Both the position numbers and the translations under genes were made by a program. From contig CM054140.1 in assembly GCA_028751875.1 (NCBI GenBank), positions 32,101,393 through 32,165,392 of the forward strand: DNA of 64,000 bases. Reading direction: 5' to 3'. This DNA comes from Rapana venosa. Its lineage: Eukaryota; Mollusca; Gastropoda; Neogastropoda; Muricidae. This document shows, piece by piece, positions 52,842 through 55,414 of the stretch (within the stretch, counting starts at the first letter, position 1; each line of letters starts with the position of its first letter). The notes below the pieces were generated by a model that searched no databases, was not told the DNA's origin, and saw only the letters and a list, made by a program, of their open reading frames with translations.

Positions 52842-54652
52842 CACGTCCTCCTCCTCCTCGTGGCTCAGGCCCAAAGGTGTGTCGTGGTGTCTTGCTGGCG
52901 ATGCAAGCTAAGTGCCAAGGCTGGCGATGCAAGCCAAGTGCCAAGGCTGGCGATGCAAGCCAAGTGCCAAGGCTGGCGATGCAAGCCAAGTGCCAAGGCT
53001 GGCGATGCAAGCCAAGTGCCAAGGCTGGCGATGCAAGCCAAGTGCCAAGGCTGGCGATGCAAGCCAAGTGCCAAGGCTGGTGTTATGGTTTTAACCTTTC
53101 TCCTAAGGGTTACCCGCTTTTCGGAAGAGTAGGCCATTGTGTGCCGGTGGAAACGGATGACAACATTGACAAAACTGCATGCACACGGGGACTGGATGTA
53201 AAAAAAGCGCATGAGTGCTTATTCCATCATCCTCGATATAAAAGAATAAATAAATAAATAAATAAATAAATAAACCCACTTATAGGGTAACCAACCATCT
53301 ACAAACCCTTCCCTTCCGCATTGCCCACTACTGGGTGACAGGAGCGTACAAATGCGCAAAGAGCGCGTGTATTGGGAAAGAGGGGTTCTCTCTTCTCCCC
53401 TTAATGAAGGGATAATGTTAAGGCATTGTGGATTGATAGTTACAAGTTTATGGGTTTGTAGAATGGGCAGGTGATTTAGAGATACTTTCGTTGCTGTGAC
53501 ATTCTTGGCAGACTGCAATATTTGTAAAGACTTTCCCATTTTCTTTTTAAAAAAAGCAAAGACTTAAAATATACAAATGTGTGTATGGTGTGTGTGTGGG
53601 CACGCGTATGCCTGTGTGTGTACATTTGAATTTGTGAACTCTGTTAATTGGTATTGATTGTATGTGTAGGTGTGTGTTGTATGCAAGCACTTTGATTTGT
53701 TTTTGCAATTTATAGCGCTATATAAATTCCATTCATTTTTATTATTATTAAAACATGCAAATGAGCGAAAAGCTGCATGAGAAATGTTTGTAATATTGAT
53801 AGCTCAACTGTTGATTTAGCCATTCCAGTCAACCAGATACGACTTTAGTGTTGATTCGGTCGTTGCTGTGGCAGATCACTAAGCAGTATTTAAATAATTA
53901 CAGAAACATAAGCTCTCGTCAGTTTAACTTTTTATAAGTCATTTCAGATGTGCTGTGTATGTCAAGGGGAGCGAGTAGTTTGTGTCATCTTGTTTATGTT
54001 TGAGGCTGTGCTTTACTCGACACTTGTGTCTGATTAGCACTGATCTAATTCACTCTTGTATTGATTGAATCTTAACTTTTTTCTTCTTCTTTTTCTTCTG
54101 CTTCTTCTTCTTCTTCTTCCTTTTTTGTCATGTTTCTCCCAGGGGAGGTTTGACATTGATGAGCCTTCTCCATCTCGCTCTGTTGGATCGGTGGTCTAGA
54201 GGTAACGCGCCTGTCTAGAAAGCGAAAAGTCCGGGTCTGAAGTGTGCAGCGGTTCGTACCCCGTTTGGACCGGAAACTTTTCCCCCATCCATTAGACCAT
54301 GAGTGGTGGTCTGGGCGCTAGTCTTTTGGATGAGACGATAAACCGAGGTCCCGTGTGTTACACGTAATTATTCAGTGCACGTAAAAAAAACCACGGCAAC
54401 AAGAGAGTTGTCCCTGGCAAAATTCTTAGAAAAAAGCCACTCTGATAGGGAAACAAATACAGTTGCAGACATGAAAAAAAAAGAAGAAAAAAAGGGTGGC
54501 GCAGCGCTTGTGGCGACGCGCTCTCCCGCTCTCCCCGGGGAGGGCAGCCCGAATTTCACGGAGAAATCTGCTGTGACTTAAAGTGGTATGAAATGAAATC
54601 TGAGCGCTTTGATTTGTTGCTTTACAAGATTCAGCGCTATATAAATTCCATA

Positions 54653-54686
<34 letters not shown>

Positions 54687-55345
54687 TTGAGCTTCCTCCT
54701 TATTTATGCCCCTTTCTCTAAGATCATCTGCAATACAGGCAGCCCAGGTTTTGCTAGGTCTTCCCTTTGGTCTCTTTCCATCCACCATGAAGTTCATTGC
54801 TCTTTTTATGATGTGGTGGTCTGCTAATATACATAGTCGGGGATGTGTGTAATGACGCCCCCTGTGATACGTGCTGGGTGCAGGTCATTTTTGTGGTGGA
54901 CAATGGCGCCGGCCCCATCTCCACCTCTCTGACCCTGGCGGCCAAGAATGCACTGTGTGACGGCAGGTGGCACACCATCAAAGGTCAGAGAGAGACACAG
55001 GGATTTATTTATTGTAGTCTTTTATATCGAGGATAATGTGTGTGTGTGGGGGGGGGGGGGGGGGGGAGGTTAGTGTGTGTGTGGTATGTGTTTTGAGGGC
55101 GTGATCTGTCTTGTGCTGTATGACTGTTTGCTGTCTTGTGTTTGTCATGTTTCTTCTTATTTGTTACATCTATTTTGATACACTGTTGGTAAAATATTGC
55201 CACTGATTTGTTGTTGTTGTCTTGATGAATCTTGTTTGTTGAACGCTATGTTTAGATTATAAGAATTTTATGTCTGCAAGTGCCAAAAGGTCTGCTTTAA
55301 TTTAGTAACTTTTTGAAGGATTCTGTCTATAATACTTAACAATAG

Positions 55346-55414
<69 letters not shown>

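Noticed and set aside
51685..52911. 408-residue Pro/His/Thr frame
   Set aside because: Translation of the CA and poly-C block running into exon 37. Low complexity and no homology features.
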